Source of the DNA: Tricholomella constricta
Lineage: Eukaryota > Basidiomycota > Agaricomycetes > Agaricales > Lyophyllaceae
DNA length: 64,000 nt
Direction: 5' to 3'
NCBI GenBank assembly: GCA_013368375.1
Contig: JAACJP010000024.1
Span: 62,001-126,000, forward strand
The notes under the pieces are model-generated. The model had not been told where the DNA came from, did no database searches, and worked only from the letters and a program-made list of their open reading frames with translations. Of this stretch, positions 23,938-35,900 are shown piece after piece (the stretch's first letter is position 1; each line of letters begins with the position of its first letter). Made by a program: the position numbers and the translations under genes.

Positions 23938-25359
23938 TTATGGTTGACTGGGATGACTGGGGTCATGCATCTCGTAAGTGTTTCGATCTGCGGAATTGGT
24001 GATCATCTGAGAAGACATGACATTGCTGGAAGAAACAACTCACCAGCTGTGATCGCGTCGTTAGTCAGGATGATCGTATCCATTACTGCTTCGTCAGTTG
24101 TTCGAGGGAGCATGCAGCGACGGGTCTGCAGAAGATGGCTCATATTGAGGATGAGACGACAGCCCTGCGAACGATAAATGATAGATTTTGACGAGAAATT
24201 CGACATACTGACTGCGAATCCGGGCATTGCAATGATCCAGCTGGATCCAAACATTGGCCAAAAGTCAATGAACGTGCTAGAAGACGTACGAGTAGGCGAC
24301 AGACGACAAGGCGCCGGATATCAGGGATAGACAGAGCGTGTTGATTAGAAGAAAAGCTAGGCTGACTGTTGGAGGAAACAAGTGCAAGGTAATGAAGGGA
24401 CTTACTAAATGGCAATGCGAAAGCCCAGATCCCGTCTTTCATAAAACGCGTGACGATGTGTTCTTGACCCCACCCCTCTCTTACGGCCTCGTAGAATTTC
24501 ACCATCGTTAGAACAAAAAGAAGAAACTCGAACAAGATCGGCGTTATGCTGACAGGCATTATGTTCAAGGTGTGCCTGAATATAGAGCCCCAGGAGACTC
24601 ACAAGAAAGCAGCGGCTTTACCTGGGAAAGCCGTGACGACACAGTGCGCACCGAATTTCAGCTGTGGCATTGCCAGTACGAATATTATAGTCATGAGTGT
24701 GACTTCCGCGAGGAAAAGAAACCGTATGAAGTGGTTGAGAAACTTCTTTTCGTAAAACAGGGCCTGAACTAGTTTTTCCTTCAGCAGTACTTTAAATCTC
24801 AATCAAATTTAGTCCGTACCTCTCAATATTAATATGATCTGAACTGCCATCATGAGGACCTGACTGGCCAGGCCTTGAAATCCTGCGAGTACTCGACAAT
24901 GGCGAATGCTGGGTGTCCCTGTCCTGACCATCCGTAAAGTCAGCCCAGTGGAGATGCTATGTCCTCTGGTCAGCAACTATCTGTTAGTAAGTGAACAATC
25001 TTACAACTGGGTCCCGAAGGATAATAATCGGATTGAGAGATAGAGCAGCTTCAAGTTTGACCATGGTTTCCTGTTCGTGTTTTCTGTAATGGTCTGGAGA
25101 CTTGAAAATTTGTTCATGCTTACATCCATATCTGTTCGACCTGCAAGAACGCTGGTTAACATAGTCGCAAGCAGATAGAATAGAGCAAGAACCTCGTCTT
25201 CCAAGCTAGCAACAATGTCGTAAATGGTGAACGTCAAGGCACTCACTGGCGAATCCCGCGGTAAACATGAGTAAGAAGAGCTCTGCGGACCATTAACTCA
25301 CTGCTGCTGTAATTGCAGATCTGAAATCCGCGAATGTTCTCTGCAAGTTGGTCGACCAT
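23938..25359 (-). CDS. DUF6533 family multispanning membrane protein
   Basis: Read from ATG at 25359 (MVDQLAENIRGFQICN), splicing gives SALTFTIYDIVASLEDEV, then a 15-20 nt exon (EQIWM) and KPWSNLKLLYLSIR. This is the diagnostic opening of the basidiomycete DUF6533 family. Further exons give SQVLMMAVQIILILRVQALFY, FLFLAEVTLMTIIFVLAMPQ, ITPILFEFLLFVLTMVKFYE, DGIWAFALPF, LAFLLINTLCLSLISGALSS, and SWIIAMPGFAGCRLILNM. The C-terminal exon ends HDPSHPSQP, stop at 23938. Eight or nine introns of about 45-60 nt are needed, all GT-AG. About seven membrane spans are expected. The function is unknown. Apart from small exons the model is complete. Confidence 0.82.
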
Positions 25360-26463
25360 CCCGCGACGAGATTGTGGCGCGTAGAGAAAGGGAACCGGGA
25401 AGGAGCGCTAAAAGAATAGAGAGGATATTTCGAGCTGTTCCCAGCCTATTCGATCGGGTACAAGCCAGTCGCTGTAAAGCGGACGACCGATGATACAGTG
25501 AGCATGGTGTTAGGTCTATTCGTTTAAGTAAGTGGCAGGGACCTTCAGGGGACAGCCGCTAAACATTTCACCCTGAATTCCGGATGTGGCTCAGTCCGCG
25601 AGATCACTGATCAACGAGCGCTAGTCCTAATCAGCAACATTCAACCTCGGCGATCGGTAAGTATGCCCGCAAAACTTAGGGCAGAGCATGTTCCCACGTT
25701 TCCAAATTTTGGAGTTTTTACAGCTGAAGATCACCGTCAGTGTTTGAGTGACTGTGGGGAAGCTCAATTGTTTGAGGCCTCGGCAAGATCTGAAGAAACC
25801 ACTCGACTGTTGAGCTCGGGAGTCGACGTCGACCTTGAGAATGGTCCCGAGCATGAAGAGGCTAAGAGACGACCTGTGCAGTCACTGCAGTCCGCAGTGC
25901 CAATGACATCGATCAAAGATCAGTACTCCAGTGTATGCCAAGGGCGATGCACCTAATTCGGCATGTATGTAAGTACTTATGAAGAACCCTTGATGAAGCG
26001 AACAAGGAATTAGCAAGGCATAGAACATGTGAAAGAATATCTTCAAGCAAACGTCGGTTTTCGCATTGCAGAACGTATGTATGTCATATGTCAAGTGCGT
26101 ACTGATGAATCCAAATATTAGTGTTTGAGCGCCATAGTCAAGCATCTCCCACTCCATTGCACGGCAATGGATGCCTAAGCTGGGAGACGCTCCGGCTTAA
26201 TTGTGCTCCATAGTCCATCTGCCCACGCCAGACTCCATACCCTTGTCGATGGTGTACGATGAAGAGTTGCTCCGGAAGAGTTGCCAGAGCTGTGGTGAGT
26301 GGTTCATGAGAGAGCTCAAAAAAGAAAAAGATGGCAATTTTATATCGAGGTTTCACGTGATGATTACGTATATGATATATCAATTTGAATAATGACGTTT
26401 TCCATCAAGTTTAAACACGCCAAGTGACGATATATCGATGTACATCTGGATTTGACTACATAA
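25360..26463. other. 1.1-kb intergenic region with one weak small ORF
   Basis: Between the minus-strand DUF6533 gene and the plus-strand dienelactone hydrolase. The only frame of note is 25663-25956 (+), 97 codons, MPAKLRAEHVPTFPNFGVFT, rich in Glu and Ser with no known domain and no clear conserved motif. It may be chance. The remainder is AT-rich promoter-type DNA. Confidence 0.45.
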
Positions 26464-27652
26464 ATGCTTTCCCGCCTTCGTTCTATTGCTCGCCATTTCA
26501 ATATCGCAAACATGTCTACAGCTTCTACCACGATCCACAACCCTAACAAAGCTTGCTGCACTATTCCACCTGTGCAGTCCGACTATACTCCGAAGGGCTC
26601 CTTCAAACCGTACGGCAGCTTCAAGAAAGTTTATGTCACGGGCCCAGAGAACAGTGGAACGAAGATCGTATGCGTCTACGATATCTTTGGGTAAGAAAGA
26701 TCTGCAACCTGGCTTCGCACATCGCCGACGTACTGTCGTGCTCTGTACTTATTACATGTCTGATATTCAGGTTTTTTCCGCAGACGCAGCAGGGCGCAGA
26801 TATTATCGCGTCTGCCTTGAATGCCACGGTTTATATGCCTGATTTCTTTGAGCCAGACGCCGCATTCCCTGCTGAGAGGTTCCCACCCACGACGGCCGAG
26901 GATAACGCCGCCATTCAAGCCTTTTTCGGCGGTCCCGCCAGTACCCCTGTGACGATCCAGAAACTTACCTCTTTCGGCGAGGCCCTTAGGGCTTCTGGTG
27001 CTAAAAAAGTCGGGGCCTACGGCTTCTGCTGGGGCGCGTATTTCCCATGACCATCTGCATCCGAGGTTTATTAAGATGTTGTTTTGTAGGGGGCAAGGTG
27101 ACAATCGCTGCCGGGGGACATTCCACCCCGTTCGATTCCGTAGCAATTATTCACCCATAGTCAGTCTGGCGGTTTGATCATCTGAGGTTTCGGTTTCTCA
27201 CCGTGTTCCTCTTACCAGCCTGGTTTCCCCCCCAGATGCCGAGAAACTCACTATACCTTTGGGTATCTACATCTCTAAGGATGAGCCAGTCAGCGAAGTA
27301 CGTCTGCGACAACCATCTACTTGGATCGTTACGCTGACCGTTCTTGGTCAGTATAACAAAATTCTCGAGATTATTGGGAAAAAGCCTTTCGCGTCGAAGA
27401 ATGACCAGAAAAACTACACAAACATGTAGGAATCTATGGGACTTGGTATTGTGAAAATGTTCAACTGAAACTGGCGCTAGGTTCCATGGATTCGCTGCCG
27501 CTCGAGGTGACCTCGATAATGCAGAGAACCAGAAAGAGTGCGTCTCTATGTCTTTCGCATCCTGGCTTTAGCGTTGAACAGTCGAGTTGTTTCTCAGGTA
27601 TGCGGATGTGTATGGCAGAGTTATTAACTTTTTCCGCCAGACGCTTGTCTGA
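26464..27652 (+). CDS. dienelactone hydrolase family protein
   Basis: Alpha/beta hydrolase of the dienelactone hydrolase (carboxymethylenebutenolidase) family. The start at 26464 gives MLSRLRSIARHFNIANM, a basic amphipathic leader that could target mitochondria; a second ATG at 26512 gives the short form. The body contains KVYVTGPENSGTKIVCVYDIFG, ADIIASALNATVYMPDFFEP, GAYGFCWGGK (nucleophile Cys), TIPLGIYISKDEPVSE (acid Asp) and MFHGFAAARGD (His), so the Cys-Asp-His triad is complete. Exons are joined by introns at about 26692-26771, 27035-27090, 27160-27220, 27297-27350, 27428-27480 and 27536-27598. It ends NFFRQTLV, stop 27650-27652. The physiological substrate is unknown; such enzymes hydrolyse cyclic ester intermediates of aromatic breakdown. 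Confidence 0.9.
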
Positions 27653-27844
27653 GATCACGGTCCACCAACACCAAAACAAAGAAAATCCAATGATCGTAAA
27701 ATAGTCTGATAAGCTAAGTTTGAGAAATTCTACCGCTTCCATAGAGGTTCCTGAAAGATGAAGATCAAAGCTAAAAATGAGTAAAAAATTCAGGTCAGTA
27801 CTTGTGTAAGGGAAAAGACGTATCGATTTCCTGACCATTTAAAA

Positions 27845-29748
27845 TCACCTAGAATATTCCATGAGTTGGACGGGAAAATCGTCCCTAACCTTCCACAACC
27901 AAAACGGTCCTTGACAATAACTATCAGTCTACCTTCACAGCAAGCTTGACTGAATCTTACCAATGGCATCATCTGAGAAGAATTTTTCCTGCAGTCAGGT
28001 AACCTTGTTTGACGAAGCCCACGGAGAAACAAACCTTTGTGGCGATATTCTGTTGTCCAGACGCCCACAACTCCCGTTGCGCTCGCAATATTACCTACCT
28101 GGGCACCGTCCGAACTATTACAGGGATGATCAGCATGAGTTTCGTATTCGGAATGTCCAATACAGACCACCAGCGTGCTCCCTCGGGGTGTACCGAAGTC
28201 TATAGATATCAAAAAAGTCAATATCGACCGATTGCGGCTGCAAGTCAGAGGAAGTGTATCTTACAAACTGCCACCGTACAACCCCGTCGGGGGTCATATG
28301 AACAACTCCTTCGACGGAGGCTTCGCTTCCAGTGAACGCTTGGGACGAACCAGCAAAGTACAAAGGCGGAAACTTTTCGTTCACGTTCTGGGGTCCGTAC
28401 CGCCGCAGCTCGTCCCGAAAGCAGGACTTTTCTGCATCTATTAAGTAAAACTTCAGCTCCAGCAACCTCGTAGCCTCGCGAAAGCGTGGACAATCGAAGA
28501 AGGTGGGGTCGATCTGTCGGTTGTTGTAGAACTGCGTCATAGTGTTAACATCAACGAAAGTGAACTGAGAAACACGAATGGAGAGCGAACATACGTTGAA
28601 AGCTAGTGTAATGGAGCTCTCTCTCAGCGATGACGTCGGTCGAGAAAAGTAACAAAATGGCGACGAACCGAACAAGTCCCTATGTAACCGAATACCATTT
28701 AGCGCGACATCAAAGCTTGATCAGGCGAATCAACTGACCGGAAATCCATAAAGGATACGTACCGTCTCCAGGTACCTTTAACGCGCCCTGAGCCTGACCA
28801 TCAGACGAAAATAAGAGAAGACTTACCCTCTACTCTCGCCCAATCTCGTGGGGTTTCCCGACCATTGGTGAGCACAGAGTAGGGTCGAATCGCTGGGAGA
28901 CCAAGAGGGGGCTTAATATTCGACCAGATACCGGGCAGTTGGCGGAGGTTCAGCACCATGACATTGACGAGATGCTCAATGTGTATCCAATCAGCTGAAC
29001 CGTCGTCCAGAAAGGGGCCAAAATGTCGGCCAAAATAGTTTCGAAAGTTGTAGACATAAATACGACTCTGTTTGCGGCGTGATACCAAACGAAGCCTGGA
29101 GGTGTCGTTGTGTCCTTTGTCAAAAGAGAGGGCGAGATATGCCCTCAGCTGAGCATAAGGCATGGCTTCGGAACGGGGAATATCGGGCTCGACGTTGAGA
29201 AGGTCGGAATCGCGTAAAACACGTTCCAACCACTCGACGTTGTGAGATTGCGCTTGTGGACTAGTTTGAGCCCCGGGCGACATGTCATGCACCATGTCAA
29301 TGAATGCCTCCAGGGCACGAGAAGTCTGACAGCTACGTGTCTGAAAGGACTGCACCACCCACTTCGCCCTGGACCGTTCGATCATTTTGCGCCTCCAATC
29401 AATCGACAATGTCTCATCGTTCGTCTTGACTCGTAGAGCCGGGCGAGGGTCGTCGAATGGGGAGGAGAAGAACAGTTCGCGCCAGAGATGTTGATCAGCA
29501 AAGTCAAAAACCATCATGTAAGCGAGGCGGCAGGTGCTGGCGAAAACAACAACGTCCCGAGGGCTACAGGAGACGAGAACTCGTTCCATGACCTCGATCG
29601 GAATGGGAAAAAAGGTGTCCAGATCTCTACCAGGAGCTTCTGGGACTGCATAGAGCTGCTTGCCAGCGGGGCTGGCGCTTGGGGACCTCATGGTGGTTGC
29701 TTTCCAAGGGTCGCGTGTGAGAGAGGTGAAGTCCAGGGCATCTTCCAC
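27845..29748 (-). CDS. F-box protein (large basidiomycete family)
   Basis: Starts at 29748 (MEDALDFTSLTRDPWK). An F-box lies at about residues 45-95: FFPIPIEVMERVLVSCSPRD, FASTCRLAYMMVFDFADQHL. A helical middle region follows. The conserved C-terminal domain of this family is then assembled over several introns: RDWARVEGTWRRYVSFMDFRDL, FYLIDAEK, PPLYFAGSSQ, VHMTPDGVVRWQF, SDGAQVGNIASATGVVGVWT, GPFWLWKVRDDFPVQLMEY. The stop is at 27845-27847. The F-box implies recruitment to an SCF ubiquitin ligase; the DWAGVEGTWRRY-type domain is common in Agaricomycetes and its target is not known. No disruption was seen. Confidence 0.87.
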
Positions 29749-30041
29749 TCAATTAGGTCAAGATGGTACCTGTGAACTTAGTTCTTTTTGCTTTGTATAT
29801 GAAGTTTCTATTAGATATATCCCGAAGTCGCAATTCATCTCAGTGAATCCTGGGTAAGGACTTACTGGGTGCAAGGAAACATGATGCCTCTTTCTAAGTG
29901 AACGTTCTCAAGGAGAGATGTAAGCTCACTCGCGAAGGAATTGGTTATTATTGGTGGTTTGTATGTCAGTGTTTGGTGGCAATTGATCACGGTTCGCGTT
30001 GCAGCAACGTTTGAACGGGACCGTGACTCTCCTAGACAAGG

Positions 30042-31991
30042 ATGCGGTGCTGTATACTTCTTCTCCTGCTTCCTGCTACTTTTGCCTTTCAATTGCCTTT
30101 CAGGATCCCGTTCTTCACCCGGAATGAAACGCTGGAGAACGCCGAGGAAGCAACTGTGGTCCAAAGTGTGCCCCGAATAGCGATCATAGGTGCTGGAGCA
30201 GGCGGAAGCTCAGCAGCCTTCTGGATATCCAAAGCAAAGGAGCGGTATGGCCTGTCCGTTGAAATTGACGTATACGAACGGGAGACATACATCGGTGGTC
30301 GTACGTCCTTCGGTGCTCTGTTCATTAGCTCTGAAAATTCATACGTTCCCTCATGTTCAGGGAGCACGATTGTTTACCCATATTCCAACACAAGTCTACC
30401 TCCGCTTGAAGTTGGCGCATCCATATTTGTGTCTGCGAACAAGAATATCTGGAGGGCATCGGATGAGTTCAATCTTACTCGTCGTGAGTTTGACCAGGGA
30501 GGTCAGACTGGGGTTTGGGACGGGGAAGAGCTCTTATTTTCGGTATGTGTCGCCTCACCTACTTCAGAAACATCAATGATCAATTTTCTTTGCTTTAGTT
30601 CGGCGATGGGTGGTGGCACACAGTCAAAGCAATCCTACGGTTTGGCATGCTGGCTCCAAGGCGGACGGAGCAAATGTGAAAAGTCATGTCCATCTTGATT
30701 AAGAGCTTTGTTGCTGAAATTACTTCCAAACAGTGTCGGAACGGTTATAAAGCAATTTTTGACATTATACACCTTAGAAGCACCGAAATGGGACGACATA
30801 GCTGACCTTGCCGCCTCACTAGGCTTCTCGGATCTGATCCAAAGCACAACAGCCAATTACTTTGTGAAGGGAGGTGTATCCAAACGATTTGCATTTGAGG
30901 TCGTTGAAGCTGCTACACGAGTGAACTATGGACAGGTGCAGACATAATTTCAACCTGTATCGCAAAATCTCATCAGTTCTTTCTTGCACTAGAATCTTGA
31001 CGAGATCCACGGCCTTGGAGGAGCAGCTTCTATGGGTGCGACTGGCGCGAAAGGAATACTAGGAGGGAATTTCCAGGTTTTCGAGCAGTTCTTAAAGCAC
31101 TCAGGTGCCAACGTCCATCTCAAGACAGAAGTTTGTTTCAACTCTTCACATGTTGTGACAAAACGTAGACTTACCTCGATTCTAGGTGGCCAGCATTTCG
31201 GAAATATCGTCTCCTTCTCGCCAGTGGGTCGTCAAGAGCGCTTCGGGAACCGTCAACTACCAGGCCGTCATATTAGCCGCCCCGTTCCACTCATCTGGTA
31301 TCAACCTGCCGCCTTCCCTTGCTTCATCAATACCGGAGCAACCATACGTCCGCCTTCATGTTACGCTGCTTACCACGACGTCACCCACGCCCGACCCTGC
31401 GTACTTCGGCCTGTCAGCCGGTGCAGTTTTGCCTAATATGACACTAACGACGCACGAGGGAGTGAGGAACGGCCGTAAAGAACCCGAATTTAATTCCCTT
31501 TCGTACCATGGTCTCGTCAGGGACGGGGAGTGGGCTGTCAAGATCTTCTCCAAAGAGCGACTCAGCGATCAATGGCTGAGCAAAATGTTCCTCGGCCAGG
31601 TTGGCTGGGTTCATAGGAAAGAGGTGAGTGTCTTTGCCGTTTACTTCTCGCTTTCCTCGAATCTAACGTCTATTTCAGTGGGATGCTTATCCCAAACTCA
31701 CTCCCACTTCCACATTCCCGCCTCTCAAATTGGACCGTGGCTTCTACTACGTGAATGCATTCGAACCGTGAGTGGCGTTCCATTCTAAACATAGGGTTTA
31801 CCTCATTTATCACTAGGTTTATCTCAACAATGGAAACGGAGACCATCGCATCCCGTAACATTGTCGATCTACTACTGAACGAGGAGTTTGATTCAGGCAT
31901 TTGCGGTCCCCGTTTATCCGCGACGGATTTGCCCAAAAATCACACGACAGCCTCGAGCGATAAGGAGTTTGTCTTCGGGTGGGACTGTTAA
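30042..31991 (+). CDS. prenylcysteine oxidase/lyase (FAD-dependent)
   Basis: Oxidises free prenylcysteine released from degraded prenylated proteins to cysteine and a prenyl aldehyde, with H2O2 formation, typically in the vacuole or lysosome. The start at 30042 gives a signal peptide (MRCCILLLLLPATFAFQLP). The FAD Rossmann motif is IAIIGAGAGGSSAAFWI, followed by VYERETYIGGRS. Later landmarks are EVGASIFVSANKNIWRASDEF, SLGFSDLIQSTTANYFVKGG, FEVVEAATRVNYGQ, LDEIHGLGGAASMGATGA and GFYYVNAFEPFISTMETE. Exons are separated by about eight introns (for example 30302-30358, 30543-30598, 31737-31816). It ends KEFVFGWDC at 31991. Length (about 500 residues) and motif order fit the family. Confidence 0.9.
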
Positions 31992-32234
31992 GCCGATGTT
32001 GATCTTGCTTGATTGTTGACATGCGTGTAACGTATACCTTTATATCCTATCATCTGACTCGTTGCGGTGGTCTATAGATTACACTATTTGATACTTTACG
32101 CGAAGGAGAACAGTGGTCAGACAAACAATCTGGCAACCACACGTTCATAATAGCTAAAATCCATGTAGAAATTCCAGATATGCATTGCGATGATAGATGC
32201 GAAGGTATATATATATAAGTGAGATAAGACGACG

Positions 32235-34246
32235 TTATGATGATGGTGATGATGATGCCACAGTGGTGTTCTCGGTCTTTTCAGACATGGTCTCGGTAAC
32301 ATCTGGCGGTTCATGATGGTCTTCATGATGAGCGTGAGGTCGGTGGCCTGCGAATGAGACTTCGACATGACCATGTCGGTCGCCAGCCGCAACGTGAGGA
32401 TGGAAAAATTCTCTTTTGCCTTCCGTTGAATCGAATGGTGCAGCTCCATCCGTGAAGTCTCTCCGAATTTCAATGTAGTCGCTCGCAAATTCTCCAATCT
32501 ATCAAGGTGAATGTAATCAGAATCTTGGAGCTAGTATATAATGGGAGCGAACGCACCTCGATCTCATCCATGCCGCGCTTCTCAGCCTCCGGTGTGTTTC
32601 GCAGGTGTAGACCGGGGATGTAATCCACGCATTTCGCAAGGAAGGCGGTGACAACGAAGGTATATGCACAAGTCGCACAGATATAGGCAAACTGGATGTA
32701 AAGCTGCTTCCAATTATGGTCGATCCAACCTCCTTTCAGCCCAGTGTTCACGTCATCGAGGCCCATGATGGTACCAGATGCGAAAAAGGCGTTGAGAAGT
32801 AAACCAATTATTCCTCCGACGGCGTGCTCAGCAAAGAGATCCAGGGCATCGTCAACTCGAAGCAAGAATTTCACTGGAAGAACCTTTCAGCTTGCGAAGT
32901 CTCAAACACGTTGTGAGTGAAATTCACCCTTCGTGGCAAAATTACAGATGCCACCCGACAAGACACCCACCACTATTGACGACCATAGATGAAGGTATCC
33001 CGAGGAAGGGGTAGCAGCCACCAGTCCAGCGATCGTCCCTGAGCAGAAGCCTACCATGGTCCAGCGCCGTTCAATGCGGAAATCCAGTAAACACCACACA
33101 ACTCCACCGAAGGCGGCAGCGAGCATAGTGTTCCAGATGGCGATTAAAGCGCGAAGGTTAGCACCGAACGCACTCCCGCCATTGAAGCCTATCCATCCGA
33201 ACCATAGAAGGGAGGCTAAATCAACGTCAGCATATAAAAATCACGAGATGAGCTATAATCATCAACTTACTACCAAGTCCGACCATAGAGACATTGTGGG
33301 GTCGGAAGTTGAGCAACTGATTCTCTTGTCTACGTCCAAGGATCCAGGAATAAGCAAGACCACCGACTCCGCTGCCAATTTCGACAGGACCGCCACCTAT
33401 TAAAAGAACAGTAAGTTTGTGGCGTTTGATCGGATTTCCGTGAGGCTTGCCTGCGAAATCAAGAACGCCCCACTTGAACGCCCAACCATTGATTCCCCAG
33501 GCCCAGTATGCAAGGGGACAATAGACGATCGTCATCCACATGAAGATAAATACTACTGCCGGAAGAACTCGTCCTCGCTCTGCGATGCCACCCATAAGAA
33601 TCGCCGCAGTTACGCAGGCAAATTCCATTTGAAAGAAGCTGTAAATCAATTCTGGGATGAGGGGGGATCCAGGTGAAGGACCTCCCAGGACGTTCATGAG
33701 CCCAAAGTGCCGTAGGTTGCCAATGTATCCATTGGTGGCTGACTGAGAAAAGGCCAGAGAATAGCCCCAAAAAAACCACTGAAAGATAACGATAGCATTA
33801 CTCGCAAAGCACGCCCATATCAAAGAGACTATCGACAGAAAGAAATCCATTTCATGTTATCGACGTGTTGAACTGCAAAGGACTTACGAGCACTTTTTCG
33901 CCGAGCTAGCCCAGAGTAGAGAAAGGCTAAAAGGTTCCGTCAGCAATTCTACCGACATCGGAGAAGATAGCAGGCTCACCGAGCCCTGGAATCATGAGAA
34001 AAACCATGGACCCCGCCAGGATAATGAAGGCAATGTCGCCACGGTCAAAGCTGGAGAAAGAAATAAGGTTCCCACTCGTTCTCGACTTAGACCCGTACTC
34101 ACGAAGCAGCATCGCCTGAATTGACGCGTTAGAGATGGTTGAAACGATGATATTTAAGTAGACTTACGGTGGTATAGGTAGTGGGATGGCCAAGCTCTAA
34201 GGGCGTCGCCGAATTCGCCTTTCGATGAGGCACCAACCTCTGGCAT
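32235..34246 (-). CDS. ammonium transporter, Mep1/Mep3 type
   Basis: Plasma-membrane AMT/MEP/Rh ammonium transporter. Start at 34246 (MPEVGASSKGEFGD). Two introns lead to FDRGDIAFIILAGSMVFLMI, then LIWACFASNAIVIFQWFFWG, SFFQMEFACVTAAILMGGIA, LAYWAWGINGW, GGPVEIGSGVGGLAYSWILG, GWIGFNGGSAFGANLRA and DDALDLFAEHAVGGIIGLLL. Eleven membrane spans are expected. The first twin-His position of the pore is Glu (PVEIGSG) and the second is His (AEHAVGG), the state known from yeast Mep1 and Mep3, not Mep2. The cytosolic tail is unusually His/Asp-rich (GHRPHAHHEDHHEPP) and ends TTVASSSPSS at 32235. The upstream region 34247-34600 probably holds the promoter. Transport is expected; the nutrient-sensing Mep2 role is less likely. 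Confidence 0.93.
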
Positions 34247-35503
34247 CAAGGACTAGGATTACAGATTTTGTAGGTCGCGCTGGTCTTGGGACCGAGGCGA
34301 TTGACTGGTTGAGAAGGAGATAAAGTAGGAGCAAAAAAAAAGATAAGGCAAAGGTTTTTAAGGAGGGTGCGCCAGCCGATTTCCGTCCGAGATAAGAGGT
34401 ATTCCAGGCGGGTTCATTGTGACCTTCGTCCTGCCCAGGGCCAGTCGCGGAGACATTTATTCGTCACGTGCAGCACAAAGATAACAGATAAAAATAAACC
34501 TGACACACCGCGAATGGGACTGCTTATCTTCACTATCACAATGTTGCCTTGAACTTCGCTTTGTCCCCGGGCTGCCCCGTATAACCTCGAGACACAATCG
34601 CCAACCACTCTTAGCGCGAGGTTTGTGCGCATGATTGCGACGCCCAGCAAGTCCGCTTGGTATTGCCCCGGGATCCCACCGTGGATGAGAAGTGGGTATC
34701 ATGGCACTGCGGCATCACCCCCCGACCGCGATCGTCGCGCTTGTCCTGACAAGCTCTTTCTACCACGCAGCTATCGGAGTCCATGAAACCCATTGCAGAT
34801 GGTGACAGCCTTCGGCTATGCTTTTCAGATTTTATAACTGTTATAACAAAGGAATGGAAGGCTTACCACATCCGTACACAGTGTACAACAACCGTGGAAA
34901 GCACTCAGTGGCAACCAGTGGCATATGCGTTCAAGGCTCATGATGGATTTCGGCCGAGTTCAGAATCGGCCGTGTACTCTCTGTTCCCATATCAGGGACC
35001 GATTCGCACAGCCCACGAGCTCTGTCGAGGTTAGAATTCTTAAAATGTCGGTTTTCGATGGGTGGAGGTTATTGGGCGTGGGCAACATCATCCGAGAATG
35101 GGCAGCGAGAGAAAAGAGTCCCAAAGATGGTGTTCAAAAACGCAGCGACCGGGATGCTTTCGTCGGATCCATCATGGCGGAGCATTCCCAAGGCGCAAGA
35201 AGTTTTGAAACTGGCAAAAATCAAGGTCCTCGATGAATCTGGTTTCATCTACTGGCACAGAACCTGGATTCGCGATGTGGGATGAAGATTTCATGTGTCA
35301 ATTACCGCTGGGTGGGATCGTTATTTGGGCTTTCGTGAGAGTGTTGGAGTCGAAGTCCGACAGCCTGGAAAGGGCGTGTAAGAGTACGAAATGCTATAAA
35401 GCGGCAGCACGAACTCACACCGAGTATCAACATCCCCAGTGACCTGGAGCTGGTTCTGCTTACTTGACCACACTTTATACGCGCTGAGAACGCCTTGCCC
35501 ACC
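34247..35503. other. intergenic, overlapping open frames but no recognised gene
   Basis: Upstream of the ammonium transporter. Several plus-strand frames overlap at 34783-35034, 34925-35236, 35058-35285 and 35233-35442, but they disagree in frame, show no family motif and cannot be joined into one convincing model. Part of the left end is presumably promoter. CACGTG occurs near 34466. Confidence 0.45.
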
Positions 35504-35900
35504 ATGTCGTCGACGGTTTGTCCGCTCCTGGTGTTATTTCTCGTCGTCTTCGCTAATTCATGGAAAAATCTGCTAGCAAAAAAACGTCAACCTCGGTGTC
35601 CCGAACGTGCAGGCGCTGAGACAAAAGGCCGTGCAAAGCCTCAATTTTGTCAGTCGACCTAAAACTTTGATTCCTCGAACCTATGCTAATGATCGACCGA
35701 AGTCGAAGTCCGTGATTGCTGAGGGCGCACCAAAGAAAGGGGTGGACCAAGTGGAGGTAAGTTATTTTCATGACGCATTATTCCTGATCCTGAGTTCTAT
35801 GAAGTCGAGTTCTGGAATCAAATCGCGATTAGCTTCGAAGTTCCCAAAGCAGGTCTCTCGAAAGAATATACCTGCAGAATGCTACTACACGTTCCAGTAA
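35504..35900 (+). CDS. possible small hypothetical protein
   Basis: A weak candidate. ATG at 35504 (MSST) can be spliced over about 35516-35611 to ALRQKAVQSLNFVSRPKTLI, continuing to GAPKKGVDQVE. An intron at 35757-35794 (GTAAGT donor) then leads to FYEVEFWNQIAISFEVPKAG and CRMLLHVP. Without splicing, a frame of 97 codons (35607-35900) is open. The spliced peptide has a sensible amphipathic composition but matches no family I recognise, and its 3' end is not settled. It could be a fragment of an older gene. Confidence 0.25.

Noticed and set aside
24270..24420. Frameshift in the DUF6533 gene
   Set aside because: A 49-nt GT-AG intron joins ALSSVAYS to WIIAMPGFA in frame.
32235..32265. ATG/ATC trinucleotide repeat as a microsatellite
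   Set aside because: It is the coding C-terminus of the ammonium transporter (Ser-rich end) and very short.
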